A stretch of 6,384 nt of DNA from Oscillospiraceae bacterium (lineage in GTDB: Bacteria; Bacillota; Clostridia; Oscillospirales; Oscillospiraceae), in contig JAFYCQ010000246.1 of assembly GCA_017539635.1 (NCBI GenBank), positions 1 to 6,384 on the forward strand. The letters are read 5' to 3'. The translations under genes were made by a program, and so were the position numbers. The notes below the pieces were generated by a model. That model saw only the letters and a program-made list of their open reading frames with translations. It had not been told where the DNA came from and did not search any database. Shown piece after piece: positions 1-5,560 of the stretch (positions are counted from its first letter, which is position 1; each line of letters begins with the position of its first letter).

Positions 1-33
1 GCTGAGTTTACGCAGTTCAGGCCGGATGCTCAT
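1..33 (-). CDS. N-terminal fragment of an unidentified leftward gene (partial)
   Basis: On the minus strand an ATG at 33-31 opens a frame reading MSIRPELRKLS up to the left edge. The frame is closed upstream by a TAA at 48-46 with no other start codon in between, so this ATG is the only possible start. A purine-rich AAGGG (47-43) lies 9 bases before it and could serve as ribosome binding site. A well-formed leftward promoter at 89-117 would give a leader of about 50 bases, which is the main support for a real gene here. Eleven residues are too few to assign a family, and I do not recognise the protein. Confidence 0.45.
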   Translation of the reverse strand, partial: MSIRPELRKLS

Positions 34-88
34 AGGCGCTTGCCCTTAGACCATGCGGCGTGGAAACATTATTGATTTTTACAGTAAG

Positions 89-117
89 AGCATAGCAGAT
101 ACAAAAACGCTTGTCAA
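89..117 (-). promoter_or_regulatory. Leftward sigma-A-type promoter for the gene at the left edge
   Basis: Read on the minus strand, a consensus -35 box TTGACA (117-112) is followed after exactly 17 bases by TATGCT (94-89). TGC directly before the -10 forms an extended -10 (TGn) element. The -10 matches four of six consensus positions. Transcription would start near 82 and reach the ATG at 33 after about 50 bases. The match is by eye, but perfect -35, ideal spacing and TGn together are unlikely by chance. Confidence 0.7.
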
Positions 118-135
118 GAAATTTCGTTGCGCCCG

Positions 136-161
136 GAACAAAAATCCGAAAAGTTTTGTTC
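136..161. repeat. Perfect 8-bp inverted repeat between two divergent promoters
   Basis: GAACAAAA (136-143) and TTTTGTTC (154-161) are exact reverse complements separated by 10 bases. The repeat lies between the leftward -35 box (112-117) and the rightward -35 box (185-190). No run of T follows on either strand, so it does not look like a terminator. An operator for a regulator of one or both divergent units is the simplest reading. A chance repeat in AT-rich DNA remains possible. Confidence 0.45.
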
Positions 162-184
162 TGTGTGCCGCGGACAGCAGAATA

Positions 185-213
185 TTGACCCGATCAGATG
201 ATTATGATATTAT
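185..213 (+). promoter_or_regulatory. Rightward sigma-A-type promoter of the toxin-antitoxin-like cassette
   Basis: TTGACC (185-190, five of six consensus) is followed after 17 bases by TATTAT (208-213, five of six). TGA at 205-207 supplies an extended -10. Transcription would begin near 220, about 35 bases before the GTG at 255. The -10 lies inside a tandem duplication of the octamer ATTATGAT (201-208 and 209-216), so it overlaps a repeated motif that a repressor could bind. Confidence 0.72.
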
Positions 214-254
214 GATGATGTACTAATAAAAATGCTGAAACCGGGGCGTTTAAT

Positions 255-563
255 GTGATAAGCATTGATACTTTGCGGGAATTGTGCAATAATAACTGTA
301 TCAGATGGAGTGAACATTCGGCTTTAAGAATGCTGCGTCGGCGTATAACAAAGCATCAGGTCATAGCCGCAATACTTAACGGAAAGATAATAGAGCAGTA
401 CCCTGACGATTATCCGTTTCCGAGCTGTTTGATATTGAACACTGACGGCCGTGCTCTTCACGTCGTTTGCGGCCTCGCTCCGTCGGAAGTATGGATAATA
501 ACGGCTTATTACCCCGGCCTTAACAAATGGGAACCGGATATGAAAACGAGAAGGAGGTTATAA
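255..563 (+). CDS. DUF4258 domain protein, putative toxin of an MqsRA-like module
   Basis: This 102-aa protein matches the DUF4258 pattern throughout: an N-terminal WSEHSALRMLRRRI segment (18-31) with H21 and an Arg cluster, an IIEQYPDDYPFPSCLIL strand region (45-61), then HVVCG (69-73) and IITAYYP (81-87). DUF4258 genes are often found beside YgiT-type zinc-finger genes, and this one is, which suggests a small toxin of RelE/MqsR type; its activity is unproven. The start must be GTG at 255: ATG at 253 is followed at once by TGA, an in-frame TGA at 216-218 closes the frame, and no other start lies between. The upstream GGGG (243-246) is a weak ribosome binding site. The last codons (three Arg, Leu) contain the strong binding site of the next gene. 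Sampled GC is near 45%, far below the genes to the right. It could instead be a non-toxic DUF4258 protein. Confidence 0.78.
   Translation: MISIDTLRELCNNNCIRWSEHSALRMLRRRITKHQVIAAILNGKIIEQYPDDYPFPSCLILNTDGRALHVVCGLAPSEVWIITAYYPGLNKWEPDMKTRRRL
551..557 (+). promoter_or_regulatory. Strong ribosome binding site of the zinc-finger gene, inside the DUF4258 coding end
   Basis: AAGGAGG is a near-perfect anti-16S match and lies 12 bases before the ATG at 570. It is part of the last Arg codons of the upstream gene. It contrasts with the weak site and GTG start of that gene, so the second protein should be made in excess, as expected for an antitoxin. Confidence 0.75.
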
Positions 564-569
564 TATAAA

Positions 570-803
570 ATGGATACCTGTTTTTTCTGCAAGGGCGATA
601 TGGAGCCTGCTTTAACAAAGTTCATTGTTGACCTTGACGATGTGGTCGTTATCGTTAAAAATGTTCCTGCTATGGTTTGTACACAATGCGGGGAAAAGTC
701 GTTTGATGACGCTACAATGGAGCGTCTTGAAGAGATAGTGAATAAAGTAAGAGAGGGCTTCGTTACCGAAGTAGCTATCGTTGAATACACAAAAGCGGCC
801 TGA
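570..803 (+). CDS. YgiT-type (MqsA-like) zinc-finger protein, putative antitoxin
   Basis: This 77-aa protein has two CxxC knuckles, C4-C7 and C37-C40, that would bind one zinc ion, separated by a beta-rich stretch with DLDDVVVIVKNVPAMVC. This matches the N-terminal zinc domain of MqsA/YgiT antitoxins. A helical tail (about 46-63, FDDATMERLEEIVNKVREG) follows, then the protein ends. MqsA itself continues into an XRE helix-turn-helix that binds its operator; here there is none, so any autoregulation would need another mechanism or partner. It starts 6 bases after the DUF4258 stop, in the same operon and in the toxin-first order of mqsRA. Its last three codons and stop form the left arm of a terminator hairpin. 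Composition is AT-rich (24 of 60 G+C in bases 601-660). Zinc binding and antitoxin role are inferred from family and context. Confidence 0.82.
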   Translation: MDTCFFCKGDMEPALTKFIVDLDDVVVIVKNVPAMVCTQCGEKSFDDATMERLEEIVNKVREGFVTEVAIVEYTKAA

Positions 804-818
804 AAACAGGCCGCTTTT
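791..818. terminator. Bidirectional hairpin terminator at the convergent junction
   Basis: AAAAGCGGCCTG (791-802) and CAGGCCGCTTTT (807-818) form a perfect 12-bp stem with an AAAA loop. The A/T ends give a short U-run whichever strand is transcribed. On the plus strand it would end the zinc-finger gene, whose last codons and stop (792-803) lie within the stem. On the minus strand it is the only terminator candidate downstream of trkH (stop at 865). The U-run is only four bases, so efficiency may be moderate. Confidence 0.8.
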
Positions 819-833
819 GAAATAACACTTTGA

Positions 834-865
834 CGGACGTCCCTTATAGGGGCGCCCGATTTTTT
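834..865 (+). terminator. Second intrinsic terminator, plus-strand
   Basis: CGGACGTCCC (834-843) pairs with GGGGCGCCCG (849-858) around a TTATA loop. The 10-bp stem has one A-C mismatch and one G-U pair. It is followed by A and six T residues (860-865), the classic rho-independent form for rightward transcription. On the minus strand no T-run follows the hairpin. It therefore backs up the 791-818 hairpin and would stop rightward transcripts before they run antisense into trkH. Its T-run reaches the trkH stop codon complement at 865-867. Confidence 0.7.
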
Positions 866-2301
866 CACTTTTTCGATACGAATGACGAAAAGAAAATCAG
901 TATCGGCCATATCTCCAGGCGGCCGATTATCATTGTCAGCGCCAGGAGGAGCTTTGAGAATACCGACAGCGCGGCGAAATTGCCGCTAGGGCCGATTGCC
1001 CCCAAGCCGGGGCCTACGTTGCTCATGCATGTCAATGCGGCGGTGAACCGCTCCACAAAGCCCAGCCGGTCGAAGGAAAGCAGCAGCATGACGATGAAAA
1101 GCGTCAGAAAATAGGCGACGATGAACTGCATTATCCCGATGAGTGTCTTTTCCTCCACCGCTCTGCCGTCCAGACGGACGATGTTCACGCTGTTGGGGTG
1201 TATCATCTGGAGTATGGCCCGCTTCAGCGTCCTGAGGCCCAGCAGCACCCGGGAGGCCTTTATGCCGCCTCCGGTGGAGCCGGCGCAGGCGCCGATCATC
1301 ATTATGATTATCACCACGGATTTTGAAAGCTCCGGCCACAGGTCGTGGTCCGTAACGGAAAAGCCCGTGGAGGAGATTATGGACGCCACGGTGAAGAAGG
1401 TTATCCGGAGATTTTCGCCCAGAGACGAGTAGTATCCTGCGGTATTTACGGCCACGATGATTATGGCCGCCAGCACCACCGCCAGGAAAAATCTCAGCTC
1501 CTCGCTCATTAAGGCCTGCTTTGCTTTTTTCGTGATAATCAGGAAGTAAATGACGAAGTTCAGGGCGAAAAGGAGCATGAAGACCGACGTCACTACTTCC
1601 GCCGCAGAGTTCCCGTAGCCGCCTATGCTGGCGTTCATAACGGAAAAGCCCCCTGTGCCGGCGGTGGCGAAGGCCACGTTCAGGGAATCGTAAAAGGACA
1701 GGCCGCAGATAAGCAGCAGTATTATCTGGATCACCGTCAGAGCGGCGTAAATGGCGTAAAGTATCTTTGAGGAGTCGGCCAGTCTTGGCACCAGCTTGTC
1801 GGCCGTTGGGCCGGGCACCTCAGCCCGCATGAGAAACTGCGCTCTCTCCCCGTCCGCCGGGACTATGGCCGTGGTCAGCACCACGACGCCCATGCCGCCG
1901 ATAAAATGGGTGAAGCTGCGCCAGAGAAGTATGCTTTTGGGCAGGCTCTCGATATCCGTAAGGATGGAAGAGCCGGTGGTGGTAAAGCCCGATGCCGACT
2001 CGAAAACACAGTCGGCAAAGCTGCCGAGGCGCCCGCAGAGGGCAAAGGGCAGCGCCCCGAAAAGGGACATTATCATCCAGCCCAGCGCCGCCGCGGCAAA
2101 GCCGTCCCGGGCGTAAAAGCGGGTCTTGCCCAGCTTTAACCGGTTAAGCGGAACACCCACGGCGCACATGACGGCGGCGGAGATGATAAAGGGCAGCACC
2201 CCTTCCCCGTAAATTAGCGCCGCTATAAGCGGTATCACCAGACATACGGCCTCTGTCAGGAGGATCGTACCCGCCGTTCTTCCTATGATTCGGTAGTTCA
2301 T
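865..2301 (-). CDS. trkH: Trk-type potassium uptake protein TrkH, membrane channel subunit
   Basis: This 478-aa membrane protein is the ion-conducting subunit of a Trk/Ktr K+ uptake system. It shows four filter loops in order: TTTGSS (107-112), TAGTGGFS (213-220), SSTGFSV (310-316) and SNVGPG (427-432), each between hydrophobic helices, as expected for the fourfold pseudo-repeat of the family. Other marks are the conserved AGSTGGGIKASR segment (340-351) before the last repeat and the C-terminal GRLEIWP (460-466). Length fits TrkH (about 480). The ATG at 2301 lies 3 bases after the trkA stop, and its binding site GGGAG (2312-2308) is inside the end of trkA, so translation is probably coupled. 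Being on the same transcript as TrkA implies a matched channel and gating pair. The KtrB branch is an alternative, but a double-RCK partner favours Trk. Confidence 0.93.
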   Translation of the reverse strand: MNYRIIGRTAGTILLTEAVCLVIPLIAALIYGEGVLPFIISAAVMCAVGVPLNRLKLGKTRFYARDGFAAAALGWMIMSLFGALPFALCGRLGSFADCVFESASGFTTTGSSILTDIESLPKSILLWRSFTHFIGGMGVVVLTTAIVPADGERAQFLMRAEVPGPTADKLVPRLADSSKILYAIYAALTVIQIILLLICGLSFYDSLNVAFATAGTGGFSVMNASIGGYGNSAAEVVTSVFMLLFALNFVIYFLIITKKAKQALMSEELRFFLAVVLAAIIIVAVNTAGYYSSLGENLRITFFTVASIISSTGFSVTDHDLWPELSKSVVIIIMMIGACAGSTGGGIKASRVLLGLRTLKRAILQMIHPNSVNIVRLDGRAVEEKTLIGIMQFIVAYFLTLFIVMLLLSFDRLGFVERFTAALTCMSNVGPGLGAIGPSGNFAALSVFSKLLLALTMIIGRLEIWPILIFFSSFVSKK

Positions 2302-2304
2302 GTA

Positions 2305-3666
2305 TTACTCCCGGAAAATGTCGTTCAGCTCTCCCAGAGGCTTGCCGGCGGTTACAACGGTAAGGCCGTCATTCTCCTTAATGTAATCGTTGCCCTCGGG
2401 TATGATGAAGGCGCCGTCCCTGTATATGAGCGCCACCAGGATACCGTCATAGAAGCGAATGCTTTTGAGCGGCTCTCCCAGGTGCTTGGTGTTGCCCGCG
2501 ACGGTAAACACCATGGCGGAGGCTCCGCCCCCCGCTATCTGGTAGAGCTCCTCCATGCGGCTGCCCTTTGAGGAATCTATGCCTCTTATGTTCTGCAGCA
2601 TGAAATAAGCGGTTATCTGCTTGGGGGAAACTATGCTGTCTATCCCCAGCTGGTCGATTATGCTGTAGTAATTCTGCCTGTTAATCTTGGCTATTGTCTT
2701 CGGTATCCCGCACCTTTTGGCATAAAGGGCGGTTATCAGATTGTCCTCGTCCTTGCCGGTGAGGGCGGCGAAGGCGTCGGATTTTTCAATGTTCTCCGAG
2801 GCCAGAAGGTCCTGATCCGTGCCGTCCCCGTTGACTATGAGGGCTTCCGGCAGCGCCTCGCACAGCTCACGGCATCTCTGCTCGTCGGACTCAACTATTT
2901 TTACGTCTATGTTCATCTTCGACAGATACCGGGCAAGATACAGGGTTATGCGGCCGCCGCCGACTATCGTGACCCGCTTCGTCTTGCCTCCTACCCTGCC
3001 GAGAGTCTTGAAGAACATGTTTATGCCGTGCTGCTCCCCTATGACGTAGGCCTTGTCGCCGGGGCTGAGGACCGTTGCGCCGTTGGGTATCGACGTGACG
3101 GAGCCGGAATTGACGGCGAAAAACAGCACCGGGATATTGTGGAGCTTCTTCTTCACCATGTAAAGGGGCTCGCCGGCGACGATGTCTCCCTCCTGGACCT
3201 TGAAGCCCACGAGCTCAATGCGCCCCCGGTAGAAGGTCTCTATGTCCGCCGCGGCGGAAAAGCGCAGCAGCCGGGATATCTGGGTGGCGGTCGCGTGCTC
3301 TGGGTTTATGACCATGTCGATATCCAAGTCGGCTTTGAGGCGGCTGAGCTCAAGGGCGTAATCGTAGTCTCTTATCCTGGCGACGGTGTATTTGGTACCC
3401 ATCTTCTTGGATATAAGGCAGCATAGTATGTTGAGCTCGTCTCTGTCCGTGGCGGCTATCACCACGTCGGCCGTCGATGCGCCGGCGGAGCGCAGTACGT
3501 CCATGGAGCCGCCGTTGCCCTTGACGCAGAGCACGTCAAGGGAGTCGTCGGCGTACCCCAGGGCGGCGGGGTCGTTGTCAACCAATGTGACATCGTGGCC
3601 GTCGGCCACCAGGTTTTCCGCCAGAGTATAGCCCACCTTGCCGATACCGACAATGATTATAGTCAT
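2305..3666 (-). CDS. trkA: Trk system potassium uptake protein TrkA, cytoplasmic NAD-binding regulator
   Basis: This 453-aa protein has two tandem RCK units, the TrkA layout rather than the single-unit KtrA. The first RCK-N opens with IIIVGIGKVG, giving GxGxxG at G7, G9, G12 and an acidic D30 after the second strand; a TrkA-C type domain follows at about 145-220. The second RCK-N begins near 231 (VTIVGGGRIT), with acidic E259, and a second TrkA-C domain covers about 375-453. In the second unit the third glycine of GxGxxG is replaced by T241, which may weaken nucleotide binding there. The protein sits on the cytoplasmic face of TrkH and gates K+ flow in response to nucleotides. The ATG at 3666 has a good binding site (GGGGAGAGG, 3680-3672) 5 bases upstream. 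It follows leuA by 18 bases and precedes trkH by 3, so it is mid-operon. Confidence 0.93.
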   Translation of the reverse strand: MTIIIVGIGKVGYTLAENLVADGHDVTLVDNDPAALGYADDSLDVLCVKGNGGSMDVLRSAGASTADVVIAATDRDELNILCCLISKKMGTKYTVARIRDYDYALELSRLKADLDIDMVINPEHATATQISRLLRFSAAADIETFYRGRIELVGFKVQEGDIVAGEPLYMVKKKLHNIPVLFFAVNSGSVTSIPNGATVLSPGDKAYVIGEQHGINMFFKTLGRVGGKTKRVTIVGGGRITLYLARYLSKMNIDVKIVESDEQRCRELCEALPEALIVNGDGTDQDLLASENIEKSDAFAALTGKDEDNLITALYAKRCGIPKTIAKINRQNYYSIIDQLGIDSIVSPKQITAYFMLQNIRGIDSSKGSRMEELYQIAGGGASAMVFTVAGNTKHLGEPLKSIRFYDGILVALIYRDGAFIIPEGNDYIKENDGLTVVTAGKPLGELNDIFRE

Positions 3667-3684
3667 TTATACCTCTCCCCGGTA

Positions 3685-5370
3685 TTACCGTTCGTATCTG
3701 TTTATGGCTGACATGATGCCCCTTAAGGGAGCAAGGTTTATGTTGTGGGACACGCCCACGCCGAAAACCTCCGTGCCGTCCTGGGCCCGCAGATGGATGT
3801 AGGCAACACCGGTGGAGTCGGAGCCCTGGGAAACCGCGTGCTCCGAGTAATCCACAAAGGTGAAGCGGTCCAATCTCCTGCCGTGGATGGCGTTGAAGAA
3901 GGCGTCTATGGGGCCGTTGCCCTCGCCGGTGACGGTAAACTGCCGCTCTCCGTTGAGCACCGTGCCGTCAAAGCGGACGTGGGAATGCCCCTCCCCGTCG
4001 ATGGTCTCGGTAAAGCTGTGACGGACGAGAGAATAGGGCGCCGTGAGATTTACGTACTCTCTGTTGAAAAGGTCGAATATCTCCTTGGCGGACAGCTCCG
4101 CGCCGGCCTTCTCGCTGGCGGCCTGCACCAGCTCTCCGAACTCGGCGTGCATGGCCTTGGGGAGCTTGTAGCCGTATTCCTCCTCCATGACGAAGGCGGC
4201 TCCTCCCTTTCCGGACTGACTGTTTATGCGGATGATGGGCTCAAACTCCCTTCCGATATCCGAGGGATCTATGGGGAGATAGGGCACCTCCCAACTCTCG
4301 CCGGGCATGTCGCGCATACGGTGGATGCCCTTGTTGATGGCGTCCTGATGAGACCCGGCAAAGGCTGTGAAGGCCAAGTCTCCGGAATATGGCTGCCGCG
4401 GGGGCACCGTCATGTGGGTGCAGGACTCGTAAGCTCTCCTAACCTGGGGCAGGTTGGAGAAGTCCAGGCCGGAGTTTATGCCCTTGGACTCCATGTTGAG
4501 GGCCAGGGTGACGATGTCGGCGTTTCCGGCTCTCTCGCCGTTGCCGAAAAGCGTGCCCTCCACCCTCTCGGCTCCCGCCAAAAGCGCCAGCTCGGCAGCC
4601 GCCACGCCGGTGCCCCTGTCATTGTGGGGGTGGACGCTTATAATTGCCTTTTCCCTGTCGGGGAGGTTGTCGATAAAATACTCCACCTCGTCGGCGAACA
4701 CGTTGGGGGTGGCCTTTTCCACCGTGTCGGGCAGGTTTATTATGACCTTGTCCTCCTCAGAGGCGCCCAGCGTCTCCATAACGGTCCTGCATACAGTGAC
4801 CGCAAAGTCGCCGTCGGTGGCGGAAAAGCTCTCGGGGGAATACTCGTAGCGCAGATCCATGCCCTTTTTCCTGCACTCATCCCCCAGTTTCCTTACAAGG
4901 GCCGCGGCGTCCCGGGCCGTTTTCACCACGCCCTCCTCGTCGGTGGCAAATACCGCACGCCTGTGGAGAAAGGAGGTGTTGCTGTAGAAGTGGAAAATGA
5001 CCCTTTTCGCCCCCTCAACAGCCTCGAATGTACGGCGGATGAGGCTTTCCCGGCACTGCACCAGCACCTGGATCGTCACGTCATCGGGGATCAGGTCTTT
5101 TTCTATAAGAGCCCTTACGGTGTCGAAGTCAGCCGTGGAGGATGAGGGGTAGCCCACCTCTATCTCCTTGAAGCCGACGTTTACCAGCGTCTTGAAATAG
5201 CGGAGCTTATCCTCCGTGTCCATGGGGACGGAGAGGGACTGGTTCCCGTCTCTCAGATCCACGCTGCACCAGACCGGTGCCTTCTTTATTTTGTTGGACG
5301 GCCAGCGCCGCGCCTCCCCTCTCTCGGGTATAAACGTCTTTGACGCGTACTTCTTATACATGCTGCCCAT
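3685..5370 (-). CDS. leuA: 2-isopropylmalate synthase, long (yeast/actinobacterial-type) form
   Basis: It condenses acetyl-CoA with 2-oxoisovalerate, the first committed step of leucine synthesis. The N-terminal PERGEARRWPSNKIKKAPVW region and 561-aa length fit the long LeuA subfamily (yeast Leu4, Mycobacterium and Corynebacterium LeuA). Catalytic-barrel motifs are DLRDGNQ (38-44, with R40 and D41), HPHNDRGTG (247-255, metal ligands H247 and H249) and GTLFGNGERAGNADI (272-286). The C-terminal part from about 440 to 561 is the regulatory domain that in relatives binds leucine; it has TGEGNGPIDAFFNAI (481-495) and the final GVGVSHNINLAPLRGI segment. An ATG at 5421 would give 578 aa, but it lies within the promoter. 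The ATG at 5370 has GGAGG 6 bases upstream and is chosen. The gene heads a unit with trkA and trkH. No leader peptide or T-box fits in the approximately 35-base leader. Confidence 0.94.
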   Translation of the reverse strand: MGSMYKKYASKTFIPERGEARRWPSNKIKKAPVWCSVDLRDGNQSLSVPMDTEDKLRYFKTLVNVGFKEIEVGYPSSSTADFDTVRALIEKDLIPDDVTIQVLVQCRESLIRRTFEAVEGAKRVIFHFYSNTSFLHRRAVFATDEEGVVKTARDAAALVRKLGDECRKKGMDLRYEYSPESFSATDGDFAVTVCRTVMETLGASEEDKVIINLPDTVEKATPNVFADEVEYFIDNLPDREKAIISVHPHNDRGTGVAAAELALLAGAERVEGTLFGNGERAGNADIVTLALNMESKGINSGLDFSNLPQVRRAYESCTHMTVPPRQPYSGDLAFTAFAGSHQDAINKGIHRMRDMPGESWEVPYLPIDPSDIGREFEPIIRINSQSGKGGAAFVMEEEYGYKLPKAMHAEFGELVQAASEKAGAELSAKEIFDLFNREYVNLTAPYSLVRHSFTETIDGEGHSHVRFDGTVLNGERQFTVTGEGNGPIDAFFNAIHGRRLDRFTFVDYSEHAVSQGSDSTGVAYIHLRAQDGTEVFGVGVSHNINLAPLRGIMSAINRYER

Positions 5371-5376
5371 ATAGTG

Positions 5377-5381
5377 CCTCC
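5377..5381 (-). promoter_or_regulatory. Ribosome binding site that fixes the leuA start at 5370
   Basis: On the minus strand GGAGG (5381-5377) stands 6 bases before the ATG at 5370, an ideal spacing. It decides between this start, the ATG three codons later (5361, MYKKY) and the far upstream ATG at 5421. Confidence 0.8.
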
Positions 5382-5411
5382 AAATAATAATCATAATTGC
5401 TTTATCTTTAT

Positions 5412-5440
5412 AATTTACCAAAGTAATTTGATAATGTCAA
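5412..5440 (-). promoter_or_regulatory. leuA-trkA-trkH promoter
   Basis: On the minus strand a perfect -35 TTGACA (5440-5435) is followed by a 17-base spacer and TAAATT (5417-5412, four of six), with TGG immediately before it as an extended -10. The start of transcription would be near 5405, leaving a leader of about 35 bases. The -35 box directly abuts the inverted repeat at 5441-5465. No promoter or terminator fits between the three genes, so this one probably drives all of them. Confidence 0.75.
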
Positions 5441-5465
5441 TCACGAAAAGGCTGTCTGTTCGTGA
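5441..5465. repeat. 7-11-7 inverted repeat, candidate operator between leuA and murJ
   Basis: TCACGAA (5441-5447) and TTCGTGA (5459-5465) are exact reverse complements with an 11-base spacer. The repeat begins at the base next to the leuA -35 box and ends 7 bases before the candidate murJ -35 box. A dimeric regulator bound here could touch RNA polymerase at either promoter. No T-run follows, so a terminator is unlikely. The binding protein is unknown. Confidence 0.5.
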
Positions 5466-5472
5466 ATTATTG

Positions 5473-5501
5473 TTGCAAAAAGGGGGCAAATGAGGTAATA
5501 T
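5473..5501 (+). promoter_or_regulatory. Candidate murJ promoter
   Basis: TTGCAA (5473-5478, four of six) is followed after 17 bases by TAATAT (5496-5501, four of six). Transcription would start near 5508, about 50 bases before the ATG at 5561. The match is weaker than the other promoters in the window and has no extended -10. Confidence 0.45.
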
Positions 5502-5560
5502 TAGCATGTATTGTTGTGACCACTTGTGTAACTACTCGATTCTGTTCTTTTGGAGGAAGC

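Noticed and set aside
1..90. Possible tRNA-like stretch on the minus strand (GGTCTAAGGGCAAGCGCC)
   Set aside because: It resembles a D-arm superficially, but no acceptor stem, anticodon arm or T-loop (GTTCGA) could be placed around it.
136..161. Inverted repeat GAACAAAA/TTTTGTTC as a terminator
   Set aside because: The stem is AT-rich and no T-run follows on either strand. It is also upstream of both promoters' transcribed regions, so an operator is a better reading.
509..910. A 133-codon minus-strand frame crossing the zinc-finger gene
   Set aside because: It overlaps the CxxC protein, both terminators and the trkH end, and shows no family signature.
3745..5145. A 466-codon plus-strand open frame antisense to leuA
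   Set aside because: It is in codon register with leuA on the opposite strand. Stops there would require TTA, CTA or TCA codons in leuA, which GC-rich genes avoid, so a long shadow frame is expected. Its translation is rich in Gly, Val and His with no recognisable family, while leuA is unmistakable.
5371..5560. Possible T-box, leucine leader peptide or attenuator before leuA
   Set aside because: The predicted leader is only about 35 bases. No run of Leu codons, T-box sequence or terminator hairpin lies between promoter and start.
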